Below, in pieces: positions 19,169 to 28,307 of a stretch of DNA of 64,000 nt. Both the position numbers and the translations under genes were made by a program. How positions within the stretch are numbered: position 1 is the first letter of the stretch; each line of letters opens with the position of its first letter. Source of the stretch: Chloroflexota bacterium (GTDB lineage: Bacteria; Chloroflexota; Anaerolineae; JAAEKA01); assembly GCA_034717495.1 (NCBI GenBank), contig JAYELL010000100.1, forward strand, positions 1 to 64,000, read 5' to 3'. Under the pieces are notes generated by a model. The model did not search any database. It was not told the origin of the DNA and saw only the letters and a program-made list of their open reading frames with translations.

Positions 19169-20016
19169 GTCCCAAATTGGGCGCCCATGTTTCGGCTGCT
19201 GGTGGCGTAAGCAAGGCATTTCCCAGAGCCGAATCCATCGGCTGCGATACCTTCCAGATATTCACCCGCAATCAGAATCGCTGGGTAAGCAAAGCACTGG
19301 ACCCGGCCGAGATTGAACGCTGGCATCAGGCTGCTGCTGACAGCGGCCTGATGCCAGTGGTGGCTCACGCTTCCTATTTGATCAATCTTGGATCGCCCGA
19401 CGATGAATTGTGGGAGAAGTCAATCGAAGCGTTCGTGGATGAGTTACGTCGTGCTGAGGCATTGGGATTACTGGGTGTTGTGCTTCATCCGGGTGCCCAC
19501 ATGAAAGAGGGCGAGCAGGCTGGTATCGCTCGGGTGGTTGCTGGCCTGGACCGCTGTCACGAGGAAACGCCTGGCTACAAGACTCTCACGCTATTGGAGA
19601 TCACCGCCGGGCAAGGAACGACCCTGGGCTATCGATTCGAGCATTTGGCCGCCATGCGTGGTCAAGTGGCGGAGCCAGCGAGAGTTGGTGTCTGCTTCGA
19701 TACCTGTCACGCCTTTGCCGCGGGTTATGACTTCCGCTCGATAGAGGATTATGGGGCAATGATGGATGAGTTCGACCAGGTTATCGGCCTGGAGCAGATA
19801 AAATGCTTCCATTTCAACGACAGCAAGAGGGAATTCGCCAGCCGCCGGGACCGCCACGAGCATATCGGTCAGGGCTTCATCGGCCTCAGCGGGTTTGCCC
19901 ATATTCTCAATGACCCTCGCTTTTCCCAGGTGCCGATGATTCTGGAGACTCCCAAGAGCAAGGATATGCACGAGGATGTGGAGAATCTGGCCCAACTACG
20001 AGAGTTGTTGACCTGA
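19165..20016 (+). CDS. nfo: Endonuclease IV (AP endonuclease)
   Basis: This 283-residue TIM-barrel enzyme incises DNA at abasic sites. It opens with KLGAHVSAAGGVSKAF (residues 4-19) and contains metal-ligand stretches VVLHPGAH (about 110), LLEITAGQG (about 147), GVCFDTCHAFAAGYD (about 180), KCFHFNDSK (about 213) and DRHEHIGQGFIG (about 230), all family signatures. Length is normal. It overlaps the adenosyltransferase gene by four bases (ATGA), so the two are translationally coupled. Confidence 0.95.
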   Translation: MSPKLGAHVSAAGGVSKAFPRAESIGCDTFQIFTRNQNRWVSKALDPAEIERWHQAAADSGLMPVVAHASYLINLGSPDDELWEKSIEAFVDELRRAEALGLLGVVLHPGAHMKEGEQAGIARVVAGLDRCHEETPGYKTLTLLEITAGQGTTLGYRFEHLAAMRGQVAEPARVGVCFDTCHAFAAGYDFRSIEDYGAMMDEFDQVIGLEQIKCFHFNDSKREFASRRDRHEHIGQGFIGLSGFAHILNDPRFSQVPMILETPKSKDMHEDVENLAQLRELLT

Positions 20017-20095
20017 CTCGTGGAGATTGATAACTCTTGACCGGCGCACTCTGTACAACGTGGCCAAAGCACTTTCACAAAGGAGATGGGTGTTT

Positions 20096-21502
20096 ATGAG
20101 CGAACAATACGATGTTTTGATCATTGGTGGTGGACCAGGCGGCTACGTAGCTGCCATCCGCTCTGCTCAACTGGGTATGAAGACCGCGCTGGTCGAAAGA
20201 GAATCGCTTGGCGGCGTGTGTCTGAACTGGGGTTGCATTCCCAGTAAGGCCTTGCTGCGCAATGCAGAATTGGTGAACGTCTTTCAGCACCAGAGTCGAG
20301 ACCTGGGATTCAGTTTCGACAACTTCAGTGCTGACTTCCAAAAGGCCTTCAAGCGAAGCCGGCAGGTGTCCAAGCGGTTGGTCAAGGGCGTGGGCTTCCT
20401 GATGCGCAAGAATGAGATCGATCTCTTTGAAGGCTCGGCCAGGCTGATCTCTGCGACGGCCGTCGAAATCCAACCGGATAATCAGGTCATCAATGCCAAA
20501 AACATCATCATAGCCACAGGTGCCCGCAACCGGACCTTTCCCGGCATGGAAGTCGACGGCGAACGGGTCATGGGGTATCGTGAGGCCATCGTGCTGGACC
20601 AATCCCCGGAAAGTTTTGTGGTTATCGGCACCGGTGCCATTGGTGTCGAGTTTGCCTACATGCACAACGCCTATGGCGCCAAGGTCACCCTGATCGAAAT
20701 GCTTCCCCATATACTGCCACTCGAGGACGAAGAGCTAAGCGAAGAACTGGAGAAGGCCTATAAGAAGTTGGGGATTGATGTGCGTACCGCGACTCGGGTA
20801 GAGCGAATCGAAAACAATGAGGCTGGGGTCACAGTACACGCCAAACAGTTGGATAGTGGCGAAACACTGACCTTTGAGGCCGAAAAAGCGCTGGTGGCTG
20901 TGGGTGTGCAGCCAAATACCGATGATTTGGGGCTTGACGTTGCTGGAGTCCACACCGCAAAAGGTGGCTTTATCACGATCAATGAGACTATGCAGACCAG
21001 TGTGCCCAACATATATGCCATCGGCGATGTCACTGGAAAGCTGATGCTGGCCCACGTGGCCAGTGCGATGGGAATGGTGGCCGCCGAAACCATTGCCGGC
21101 GAGGAAACGCAGGGATTCAGTGACGACGACTACCTTTTCATGCCGCGTTGCACCTATTGCCAGCCACAGGTGGCGTCCATGGGCTTGACTGAGAAGCAGG
21201 CGCAGCAGCGTGGCCACGAAATCAGTGTGGGGCGTTTCCCATTCCAGGCCAACGGTAAGGCGCTCGGCCTGAATGAACGCGCAGGTTGGATCAAGATCAT
21301 CTCCGACAAACGTTATGGTGAGATCCTGGGCGCTCATATGATTGGGCCCGAAGTGACAGAATTGCTGCCGGAGCTGGTTTTGGCCCGAACGTCAGAGTTG
21401 ACGGCTCATGAAATAGCCCGCAGTGTGCATGCACACCCCACCCTCTCTGAAGCTATCATGGAAGCAGCCCACGCTGTCGAGGGCGCGCCTATTCATTCGT
21501 AG
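20096..21502 (+). CDS. lpdA: Dihydrolipoyl dehydrogenase (E3 / L-protein)
   Basis: This 468-residue flavoprotein reoxidises dihydrolipoyl groups in 2-oxoacid dehydrogenases or the glycine cleavage system. It has the FAD motif [12 protein letters not shown] (residues 9-20), the redox disulfide [16 protein letters not shown] (about 38-53), the NAD motif [12 protein letters not shown] (about 180) and the C-terminal HAHPTLSEA with the catalytic His-Glu pair. AAAGGAG at 20079-20085 sets the ATG at 20096. lipA follows four bases after the stop, which fits a lipoate theme. No E1, E2 or glycine-cleavage genes are in the window. Confidence 0.95.
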   Translation: MSEQYDVLIIGGGPGGYVAAIRSAQLGMKTALVERESLGGVCLNWGCIPSKALLRNAELVNVFQHQSRDLGFSFDNFSADFQKAFKRSRQVSKRLVKGVGFLMRKNEIDLFEGSARLISATAVEIQPDNQVINAKNIIIATGARNRTFPGMEVDGERVMGYREAIVLDQSPESFVVIGTGAIGVEFAYMHNAYGAKVTLIEMLPHILPLEDEELSEELEKAYKKLGIDVRTATRVERIENNEAGVTVHAKQLDSGETLTFEAEKALVAVGVQPNTDDLGLDVAGVHTAKGGFITINETMQTSVPNIYAIGDVTGKLMLAHVASAMGMVAAETIAGEETQGFSDDDYLFMPRCTYCQPQVASMGLTEKQAQQRGHEISVGRFPFQANGKALGLNERAGWIKIISDKRYGEILGAHMIGPEVTELLPELVLARTSELTAHEIARSVHAHPTLSEAIMEAAHAVEGAPIHS

Positions 21503-21506
21503 AATT

Positions 21507-22427
21507 ATGACTATATCACCAATTGACTCGGGCAAATCGCAGACAGGACAGTTGACGCGCGGTCGCCGTCCTCCCTGGTTGCGTGTGCGTATGGCCGATA
21601 GCGACGGCTACCGGCGAATCAAACAGATGATGCGGGGCCACAGTCTGCATACTGTCTGCGAGGAAGCCATGTGCCCCAACATCGGAGAGTGTTGGGAACG
21701 GGGCACGGCAACCTTCCTTCTGATGGGCGAAACATGCACACGCTCCTGTGGCTTCTGTAAGATCAAGACAGGTCGGCCAGCTTCCCTTGATGAAGGCGAA
21801 CCCTGGCGTGTAGCCGAAACGGTGCAGATGATGGGTCTCCGGCATGCCGTGTTGACCAGTGTTAATCGAGATGAACTCCCGGATGGGGGCGCACACGTCT
21901 TCGCCGAAACCCTTCGTCAGATAAGAAAGATGCAACCCGGCTGCACAGTCGAGGTGCTGATTCCCGATTTTCAGGGTAACTGGGAGGCACTTCAATTGGT
22001 CATGGATGAACGACCGGAGATCTTAAACCACAATGTCGAGACCGTGCCTCCCCTGTATCGGCGGGTGCGTCCCCAGGCCAGGTATACGCAATCATTGGAA
22101 CTGTTGTGCCAGGCCCGCCAGATGGTTTCTGATGGCATAACAAAAACCGGTATCATGCTGGGCCTGGGGGAAACCAGGGAGGAAGTTTTACAGGTCATGG
22201 ATGATCTGAGGGCTGCCGATGTGGATATCATGACCATCGGGCAGTATCTTCAGCCCAGCAAGTGGCATTTGCCAATTGAGCGTTACGCTTCGCCCGAAGA
22301 GTTCGAACAACTCCGTGATGAAGGCATGGCGCGTGGATTCAAGTGGGTGGAATCAGGACCACTCGTTCGGTCATCCTATCACGCGGACGGGCAGGTGGAT
22401 CAACTGGCCGTTCAACCCGTCAGTTGA
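21507..22427 (+). CDS. lipA: Lipoyl synthase (radical SAM)
   Basis: LipA inserts two sulfurs into protein-bound octanoate. The 306-residue enzyme has both iron-sulfur sites: C51, C56 and C62 ([12 protein letters not shown]) for the sacrificial auxiliary cluster, and C77-x3-C81-x2-C84 (CTRSCGFC) for the radical SAM cluster. The C-terminal [11 protein letters not shown] supplies the serine ligand region of the auxiliary cluster. It starts four bases after lpdA. No lipB octanoyltransferase is nearby. Confidence 0.96.
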   Translation: MTISPIDSGKSQTGQLTRGRRPPWLRVRMADSDGYRRIKQMMRGHSLHTVCEEAMCPNIGECWERGTATFLLMGETCTRSCGFCKIKTGRPASLDEGEPWRVAETVQMMGLRHAVLTSVNRDELPDGGAHVFAETLRQIRKMQPGCTVEVLIPDFQGNWEALQLVMDERPEILNHNVETVPPLYRRVRPQARYTQSLELLCQARQMVSDGITKTGIMLGLGETREEVLQVMDDLRAADVDIMTIGQYLQPSKWHLPIERYASPEEFEQLRDEGMARGFKWVESGPLVRSSYHADGQVDQLAVQPVS

Positions 22428-22579
22428 TTCCTCCCTTGTCAAGGCATGGGGTAAGAAGTGCCACGTATGGCGCGACTGTGGATGGCAGAGGCAATCAGCA
22501 CGGCATGGCAAGGGGTTCCTGTGGATACTTCAGCCACCTGGCCCCAATGTAGGGTTGATGATTTGGAGAGTGCTGCGCG

Positions 22580-22924
22580 ATGACAAAACCGATCGTGGTG
22601 ACCGACGATACTTTCGAAGCGGACGTTCTGGGCGCAGAGACGCTGGTATTGGTTGATTTCTGGGCGCCCTGGTGTGGCCCATGTCACATGATCGCGCCGG
22701 CGTTGGAACAGCTGGCCGTTGATTATGAGAATCAAGTGGTGATTGCCAAGGTCAACACCGATGAGGATTCTCGCTATGCCGAGATCTACGGAGTACGCGG
22801 GATTCCTAACATGATTCTGTTTTACCAGGGTGAACCGGTTGACAGAATTGTCGGTGCGATGCCCTATCTCCATCTCAAAGGGCGGTTGGAGAACGCACTG
22901 GCCCGAACATCTGAAACCTTTTGA
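22580..22924 (+). CDS. trxA: Thioredoxin
   Basis: This 114-residue cytoplasmic thioredoxin has the active site W31-C32-G-P-C35 (FWAPWCGPCHMIAP) and the cis-proline loop GIPNMILF. The size is that of a one-domain thioredoxin. The gene follows lipA after about 150 bases and precedes a second thioredoxin by 62 bases. There is no signal peptide. Confidence 0.93.
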   Translation: MTKPIVVTDDTFEADVLGAETLVLVDFWAPWCGPCHMIAPALEQLAVDYENQVVIAKVNTDEDSRYAEIYGVRGIPNMILFYQGEPVDRIVGAMPYLHLKGRLENALARTSETF

Positions 22925-22986
22925 TGATTTCTTGCATCCAATTCACGGAAACAGATAAAAACAATAATCGAGGATAGGAGATTAGC

Positions 22987-23406
22987 ATGACGAATCTATT
23001 GAAGCGCATATTTGGCGAAACCGAGAGCGAAATTGCAGTTGCTGAGGCTGGGGACGACAGCGGCACCAGCACAAACACCCAGGTGAAGCCAATCCACGTA
23101 ACGGATGCAGATTTCGATGAGATCATTCTGCAGGCCGATGTGCCGGCTGTGGTCGATCTTTGGGCGGAATGGTGTGGTCCTTGCCACATGATTACACCGT
23201 CGGTGGAAGAAATGGCAAGTGAATATGAGGGCAAGGCGATCATTGCCAAGATGAATGTTGACGAAAACCCAGGTACCCCGCCCAAGCTCGGTATTATGGG
23301 AATTCCAACCTTGATATACTTCAAGGATGGCAAAGAAGTAGATCGGCAAGTGGGCGTTGCCGGTTATGCACAACTGGCTGGCAAGCTGGAAAACCTGCTG
23401 GACTGA
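22987..23406 (+). CDS. Thioredoxin with acidic N-terminal extension
   Basis: This 139-residue protein has a thioredoxin fold with W62-C63-G-P-C66 (LWAEWCGPCHMITP) and cis-proline loop GIPTLIYF. About 35 residues precede the domain: a short basic helix (TNLLKRIFG) and an acidic, Ser/Thr-rich linker (EAGDDSGTSTNT). The extension is not a normal signal peptide, so it may tether the protein to a partner or membrane surface. A GGAG-type ribosome site (aggataggag) lies just upstream. It is followed by a terminator and is probably the last gene of the lpdA-lipA-trx group. Confidence 0.92.
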   Translation: MTNLLKRIFGETESEIAVAEAGDDSGTSTNTQVKPIHVTDADFDEIILQADVPAVVDLWAEWCGPCHMITPSVEEMASEYEGKAIIAKMNVDENPGTPPKLGIMGIPTLIYFKDGKEVDRQVGVAGYAQLAGKLENLLD

Positions 23407-23434
23407 TTCAGGCAAAGTAGTGCCCCCAATATTG

Positions 23435-23466
23435 AAGAGTGCGTCTAGGTCAGGCGCACTCTTTTC
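23435..23466 (+). terminator. Intrinsic terminator after the second thioredoxin
   Basis: AAGAGTGCG (23435-23443) pairs perfectly with CGCACTCTT (23455-23463) across an 11-base loop, followed by a short T-rich end. It lies 28 bases after the thioredoxin stop. Confidence 0.75.
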
Positions 23467-23619
23467 GATTCCCACACTATCCTCGCTCATCTTCAATGGA
23501 CCACTGATAAACGCCGGGTGATGCAGATCAAATCGAAACCGCAGATCTGTCCTGAGCAGTGATTTTGGACCGTACAGAGAGAGTGCAAACATAGAGTTTG
23601 GGGAAATCGTCGAAAAAAC

Positions 23620-23649
23620 TTGTGAAATATGAGCTGAATCATGTACAAT
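23620..23649 (+). promoter_or_regulatory. Putative promoter of fhs
   Basis: TTGTGA (23620-23625) and TACAAT (23644-23649) are separated by 18 bases. The leader to the fhs ATG would be about 130 bases and can form small hairpins, for example GGCTA/TAGCC near 23699-23711. I could not match it to the ZTP or THF riboswitch consensus. Confidence 0.4.
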
Positions 23650-23788
23650 GGGTTGGAAGATCGATACAATGGTCAAAGATAGTCGTATTTGTTTCCGGTG
23701 GCTAATGTAGCCGGCAACCGCATCGTCCGCAGCGGAGTCGGCAACACTGTGTCCTCGGGCACTCGTGGCTTCAAAGGAGAGTCCCACT

Positions 23789-25558
23789 ATGCCGAAAGAG
23801 AAATTCACCTACCTGGATCCGGTTCCGAGCGACATCGATATCGCTCAAGCTGCCGAGATGAAGCCCATCCTGGAGATAGCAACTCAGGTTGGACTCACTG
23901 AAGATGATCTGGACCTGTATGGCAAATACAAGGCCAAGGTCCATCTGGATGTTCTGGACAAGTTCAAGGATCGACCCCTGGGCAAGTATATCGATGTAAC
24001 CGCCATTACGCCCACACCGCTGGGAGAGGGCAAGACCACCACCACTGTTGGCCTGAGTCAGGCGATGGGCGCCTATCTGGGGAAAGATGTCATTACCTGC
24101 ATTCGGCAACCTTCCCAGGGACCGACCTTTGGAATCAAGGGTGGCGCGGCCGGTGGTGGCTACAGCCAGGCAGTGCCCATGGAGGACTTCAACCTCCACT
24201 TAACCGGTGACATCCATGCGGTAAGCGCTGCCAACAACCTGCTGGCAGCCGCAATCGATGCACGCATCATGCATGAACGCAACTATGGCGACCGGTTCAA
24301 GAAGGTTACAGGGTTGGATCCCCTTAACATCGACCCGTATAGCATAACCTGGAACCGTGTTATGGACGTCAACGACCGGGCGTTGCGCAATATCATCGTG
24401 GGCCTGGGCGGAAAGGCCGATGGCATTCCTCGAGAAACCGGATTTGACATCTCCGTTGCCAGCGAGGTGATGGCGATCCTGGCCCTGACCACCAGTCTTG
24501 AGGACATGCGGGAACGGTTTTCTCGCATCGTCATTGGGCAAAGCTATGCCAGGGAGCCTGTGACAGCCGAAGACTTGGGTGTGGCGGGCGCTATGACGGT
24601 CCTGATGAAGGACGCCATCATGCCCAATCTGATGCAAACCCTGGAGGGAACCCCTGCATTTGTCCATGCCGGACCTTTTGCCAATATTGCCCATGGCAAC
24701 AGCAGCATCGTGTCCGATCAGATTGCTTTGAGGCTGGGCGACTATGTGGTCACCGAGTCGGGCTTTGGCGCCGACATTGGCATGGAGAAGTTCATGAACA
24801 TCAAGTGCCGCTACTCGGGCCTGACTCCCGATACCGTGGTTCTTGTGGCAACGATCCGTGCGCTCAAGATGCATGGCGGTGGCCCCAAAGTGGTTGCCGG
24901 GCGCGACCTGGACAAGGCTTACACCGAGGAAAACCTGTCCCTGCTCGAAGCAGGCTTCGCCAATCTGGCCAAAAATATCGAGATCGCGCGGCTCTTCGGT
25001 GTACCTGTCGTGGTAGCGATCAATCAGTTCCAGTATGATACCCCGGCAGAGATCGAACTGGTACAGCAACTGTCGGCGGAAACAGGCGCCTATGCCGCGG
25101 TACCAACCAATCACTGGGCCAAGGGCGGCTATGGATCCATCGAATTGGCTGAGGCCGTCATCGATGCCTGTGAGCAGCCAAAGGACTTCAAGTTCCTCTA
25201 CCCGCTGGATCTATCGATCAAGGAGAAGATCGAAACGATTGCGGCCCAGGTCTATGGCGCCGACGGTGTCGAATATACGCCTGAAGCCAACAGACAGATT
25301 CGCGCCTATGAAAAGGCCGGGTTTGGCAATCTGCCCATGTGCATGGCAAAAACTCATTTGAGCATCAGCCATGACCCCAAGCTCAAAGGGGTCCCCACCG
25401 GTTTCACGCTGCCCATTCGCGAGGTACGAGCCAGCGTGGGCGCAGGCTTCATCTACCCGCTATGCGGTGAGATGCGCACCATGCCTGGCTTGCCTTCAAA
25501 ACCGGTCTACATGAAGGTAGATTTGGATGAGGAAGGCCGGGTGGTAGGGCTCTTCTAG
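23789..25558 (+). CDS. fhs: Formate-tetrahydrofolate ligase
   Basis: This enzyme makes 10-formyl-THF from formate, THF and ATP, feeding purine synthesis or the methyl branch of the Wood-Ljungdahl pathway. The 589-residue protein has the P-loop [16 protein letters not shown] (about residues 70-85), [19 protein letters not shown] (about 106-124), the FTHFS signature region around LTGDIHA, and [10 protein letters not shown]-like [15 protein letters not shown]. The ATG at 23789 follows AAAGGAG at 23774-23780; an in-frame GTG at 23765 lies upstream of that site and is rejected. It is monocistronic between a promoter and a strong terminator. Confidence 0.96.
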   Translation: MPKEKFTYLDPVPSDIDIAQAAEMKPILEIATQVGLTEDDLDLYGKYKAKVHLDVLDKFKDRPLGKYIDVTAITPTPLGEGKTTTTVGLSQAMGAYLGKDVITCIRQPSQGPTFGIKGGAAGGGYSQAVPMEDFNLHLTGDIHAVSAANNLLAAAIDARIMHERNYGDRFKKVTGLDPLNIDPYSITWNRVMDVNDRALRNIIVGLGGKADGIPRETGFDISVASEVMAILALTTSLEDMRERFSRIVIGQSYAREPVTAEDLGVAGAMTVLMKDAIMPNLMQTLEGTPAFVHAGPFANIAHGNSSIVSDQIALRLGDYVVTESGFGADIGMEKFMNIKCRYSGLTPDTVVLVATIRALKMHGGGPKVVAGRDLDKAYTEENLSLLEAGFANLAKNIEIARLFGVPVVVAINQFQYDTPAEIELVQQLSAETGAYAAVPTNHWAKGGYGSIELAEAVIDACEQPKDFKFLYPLDLSIKEKIETIAAQVYGADGVEYTPEANRQIRAYEKAGFGNLPMCMAKTHLSISHDPKLKGVPTGFTLPIREVRASVGAGFIYPLCGEMRTMPGLPSKPVYMKVDLDEEGRVVGLF

Positions 25559-25616
25559 CGGTTAAATCGCCAAAACCAGCGCCGAGTGCGGGGCGATTCT
25601 GCCCCAATACTGGCTG

Positions 25617-25650
25617 AAAACCACCTCGCTTAGAGGTGGTTTTCTTTTTT
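25617..25650 (+). terminator. Strong intrinsic terminator after fhs
   Basis: AAAACCACCTC (25617-25627) pairs with GAGGTGGTTTT (25633-25643) across a five-base loop, followed by CTTTTTT. This is an 11-bp perfect stem with a good U-tract. Confidence 0.9.
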
Positions 25651-25841
25651 CTGCAGATTTCGAGCCTGCTGGGAGCAGATCGATCAGGAAAGCGTTCATG
25701 ACCGGTCGTGTGCGGGGTAAGTGGGGCCTGGCTTTACATTTTCCGAGCGATTCGGGAAAAACTCGATTTAGTTTACCTGTTATTACCCGGATGCTATACG
25801 AAAAATGGGGCGCATTTAAGGTTCAGGATGCCAAAAAAGCC

Positions 25842-25871
25842 TTGATTTTCGGGCCCCCGGCGTGCTAGGAT
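25842..25871 (+). promoter_or_regulatory. Putative promoter of the first LysM protein
   Basis: TTGATT (25842-25847) and TAGGAT (25866-25871) are 18 bases apart, and TG at 25863-25864 makes an extended -10. A second candidate, TTTACC (25772-25777) with TATACG (25795-25800) and a 17-base spacer, lies upstream. Confidence 0.4.
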
Positions 25872-25967
25872 ATGGTCGCACACAACAATTTTGCCTGTGT
25901 GCCAGGCAGATAGGCGCCGAGACTTGACGAGGTGCCTTACCGGGTATCGTTGAAAAAGGAGACGCAA

Positions 25968-28055
25968 ATGGCAAACCGACGAAGACGCATTGCACCCCTT
26001 GCCATCGTGCTCGTCATTCTCTTGAGCGCTGTGCCTGTGGGCTCGGGTCCCATGGCAGCCGTGGGAGACGCCCTATATAATGGTGGCTTCGAACACGGTT
26101 TCGAGGCGAACCAGGCGTGTGGAGGCATGGTGGGCGCTGGCTGGGGGTGCTTCCAGAATGGAGGCACGGCAGCCTACGGGTTCTACGATGATATGTGGGA
26201 TCCCGTGGTCTATGCCGGCGAACACTCGCAGCTCATCGAGATCAACACGAAGGAGATGGGTGGCGACAATGACCGCAACGCCGGAATCTACCAAACGGCT
26301 GGCGTATGGCCAGGAACCCAGTACGAACTGTCGCTCAAGGGCATGATCCGTGCCGAGGATAACGGCGGGGACCCCTGGCGCTACCGGGTGTACGTAGGGT
26401 TTGACTACTATGGAGGCACCGACTGGCAAGCGGTCACCGACTGGCGTGAGTTGCCCTGGGACAGCTACTACGATCGCTTGAGCCCGGGTGAATTCAGCAG
26501 CTACAACACGACGGTAACACCGATAACCAAGAGGCTGACCGTATTCGTGCGGGTGCAGCGCAAGTGGGGCACCTGGTACGAGGAAACCGACGTCAACCTG
26601 GACGCCATTAGTCTCTTTGGCCCGGTAAGGGTTGAGAACTACAAACCCAAACCAGTGCATCCACCTGTGGCCAAGCCGCCAGTCTGGCATCCACCCGTAG
26701 TTGAACCACCGATCGCTCATCCGCCGGTTGCCAAGCCCCCAGTCTGGCATCCGCCCGTGAAACCGCCGGTGCATCCAGGTTGGGGAGTTCACCCGCCCAA
26801 GCCGCGGCCAGAGCCAACCATCGTGTGTGATGGCCCCAACCTGCTGATGAACGGTGGGTTTGAGTATGGCTTCCAGGCCAACGGCGTGGCCAACTACTGG
26901 ATGGGCTTCAACAACGGTGGGCGAGCCAACTACGGTTACTATGATGAACAGTGGCCGCCAGTGGTGTCGGAAGGAAAGCACGGCCAGTTGATCGAGATCA
27001 ATACGCTGGACGTGGGAGATCAGACCGATCCCGACCGGATGTCAGGGATCTACCAATGGTTGTGGCTGAAGCCAGGAGCGACGTACGAGTTCTCGGTGGA
27101 TGCGATGATGCGGGAACGGAACGATCATTCGGACGAGGATTTCTACCGCTACATGGTGGAATGGGGCTACTCAGCCAATGGGTGGACGGATCCTGCCAAC
27201 ATGACCTTCCGGGAACGGGTGCCGTTGGACAACATCTACCTGCGGACGGAGCCGGGAGAGATGCAGTCCTACACCACGCGGTTCGCGGCACCGAGTGAGA
27301 CGACGACGATCTGGCTGTTTGCATTGAAGAAGTGGGCAACGCTGGAGCGGGAGTTGGATGCAAATCTGGATAACGTAGCGATCAGGATCTGTCGCAAGGC
27401 CTATCCTATGTACCCAGTCCATCCGCCGAAGCCGATGCCACCTGTGGTTTACCCACCATACCCCAAACCACCGGTGAACCCGGTACCGCCAAGCAAGCCC
27501 AAGCCGCCAATAGCAAGCTGCTCCGATCCAGGTAACGTGCAATATTGGGTCCAGCCAGGAGACACCCTCTCAGGCTTGGCTCAGCAGTTCGGCACAACCG
27601 TGGCCGAAATCATGGTGAAGAATGGCCTGAGCAATCCGAATTACATCTATGTGGGTCAGGAACTGTGCATACCCACACAGCCGGTGCCGGAACCCTACGA
27701 GCCTCCAACCGCGGAAGCGCCCCAACCGCTCCCTGCACCAGTCACACAGACTGAGCAGGTCCCGTCAACAGAGATCGAGGTTATCCAGGAAGCGGAAGCA
27801 TCACCGTTCGCGACCGAAGAGGCACCCGGGCCAACGGAATCGCCCCCAGCGGCGGCGCCCGCGGCAGTACCGCCAGCTCAGGAAGAGGTTGAGAGAATCG
27901 GTGTAACTGAAACCTACCAAATAAGGCGGGGTGATACACTCAGCAGGATTGCCCAGAACAACGGCACAACTGTTGAAGCCCTGGTTGCACTGAACGACAT
28001 CGAGAATCCCAACTGGATCTATGCCGGGATGGTTCTCGAGGTATCCGTGAGGTAG
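25968..28055 (+). CDS. Secreted protein: two carbohydrate-binding-like domains and two LysM domains
   Basis: This 695-residue protein has a Sec signal (RRRRIAPLAIVLVILLSAVPVGSG). Two related jelly-roll-like modules follow, residues about 35-220 and 290-475; both begin LYNGGFEHGF or LLMNGGFEYGF and share QLIEINT and GIYQ stretches, like carbohydrate-binding modules. Each is followed by a linker rich in KPPVWHPPV. LysM domains lie at about 528-575 (YWVQPGDTLSGLAQQFGTT) and 647-693 (YQIRRGDTLSRIAQNNGTT), so it should bind glycan or peptidoglycan in the envelope. AAGGAG at 25956-25961 sets the start. No catalytic motif is visible. Confidence 0.88.
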   Translation: MANRRRRIAPLAIVLVILLSAVPVGSGPMAAVGDALYNGGFEHGFEANQACGGMVGAGWGCFQNGGTAAYGFYDDMWDPVVYAGEHSQLIEINTKEMGGDNDRNAGIYQTAGVWPGTQYELSLKGMIRAEDNGGDPWRYRVYVGFDYYGGTDWQAVTDWRELPWDSYYDRLSPGEFSSYNTTVTPITKRLTVFVRVQRKWGTWYEETDVNLDAISLFGPVRVENYKPKPVHPPVAKPPVWHPPVVEPPIAHPPVAKPPVWHPPVKPPVHPGWGVHPPKPRPEPTIVCDGPNLLMNGGFEYGFQANGVANYWMGFNNGGRANYGYYDEQWPPVVSEGKHGQLIEINTLDVGDQTDPDRMSGIYQWLWLKPGATYEFSVDAMMRERNDHSDEDFYRYMVEWGYSANGWTDPANMTFRERVPLDNIYLRTEPGEMQSYTTRFAAPSETTTIWLFALKKWATLERELDANLDNVAIRICRKAYPMYPVHPPKPMPPVVYPPYPKPPVNPVPPSKPKPPIASCSDPGNVQYWVQPGDTLSGLAQQFGTTVAEIMVKNGLSNPNYIYVGQELCIPTQPVPEPYEPPTAEAPQPLPAPVTQTEQVPSTEIEVIQEAEASPFATEEAPGPTESPPAAAPAAVPPAQEEVERIGVTETYQIRRGDTLSRIAQNNGTTVEALVALNDIENPNWIYAGMVLEVSVR
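26658..26759 (+). repeat. 60-bp repeat encoding the Pro-rich linker
   Basis: Two copies of a 42-base block (26658-26699 and 26718-26759) repeat at a 60-base spacing with a few substitutions. Each encodes HPPVAKPPVWHPPV in the linker after the first carbohydrate-binding-like module. Such repeats can change copy number by slippage. Confidence 0.75.
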
Positions 28056-28307
28056 GACACCCTGCCACTTGAACGAGGCTAACATGCCTTACTTTCCAAC
28101 TTTTGCAGACAGCCAGTGGGGCTGCACCAGGAAGTCCCCACGGTTGTACCAACCGGGATTGTCGCACCCGGGAATGACGATCCCGACCCAATGGGTGTCT
28201 ATTCGGACAGAGACCGTCAAGCGGAATGTCGGAACAGAGCCCACCAATTCGAACGAAATCCTGCGATTGGCCCTCGGGTCAACGGCAAACTTGACAAGGA
28301 GCTAACG

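Noticed and set aside
21045-21060. Second parS-like CACGTG site
   Set aside because: Flanks (GCCCACGTGGCC) do not match the parS consensus and it lies inside lpdA.
23650-23788. Riboswitch (ZTP or THF class) in the fhs leader
   Set aside because: Small stems are present, but the conserved ZTP (pfl) and THF core sequences could not be found by eye.
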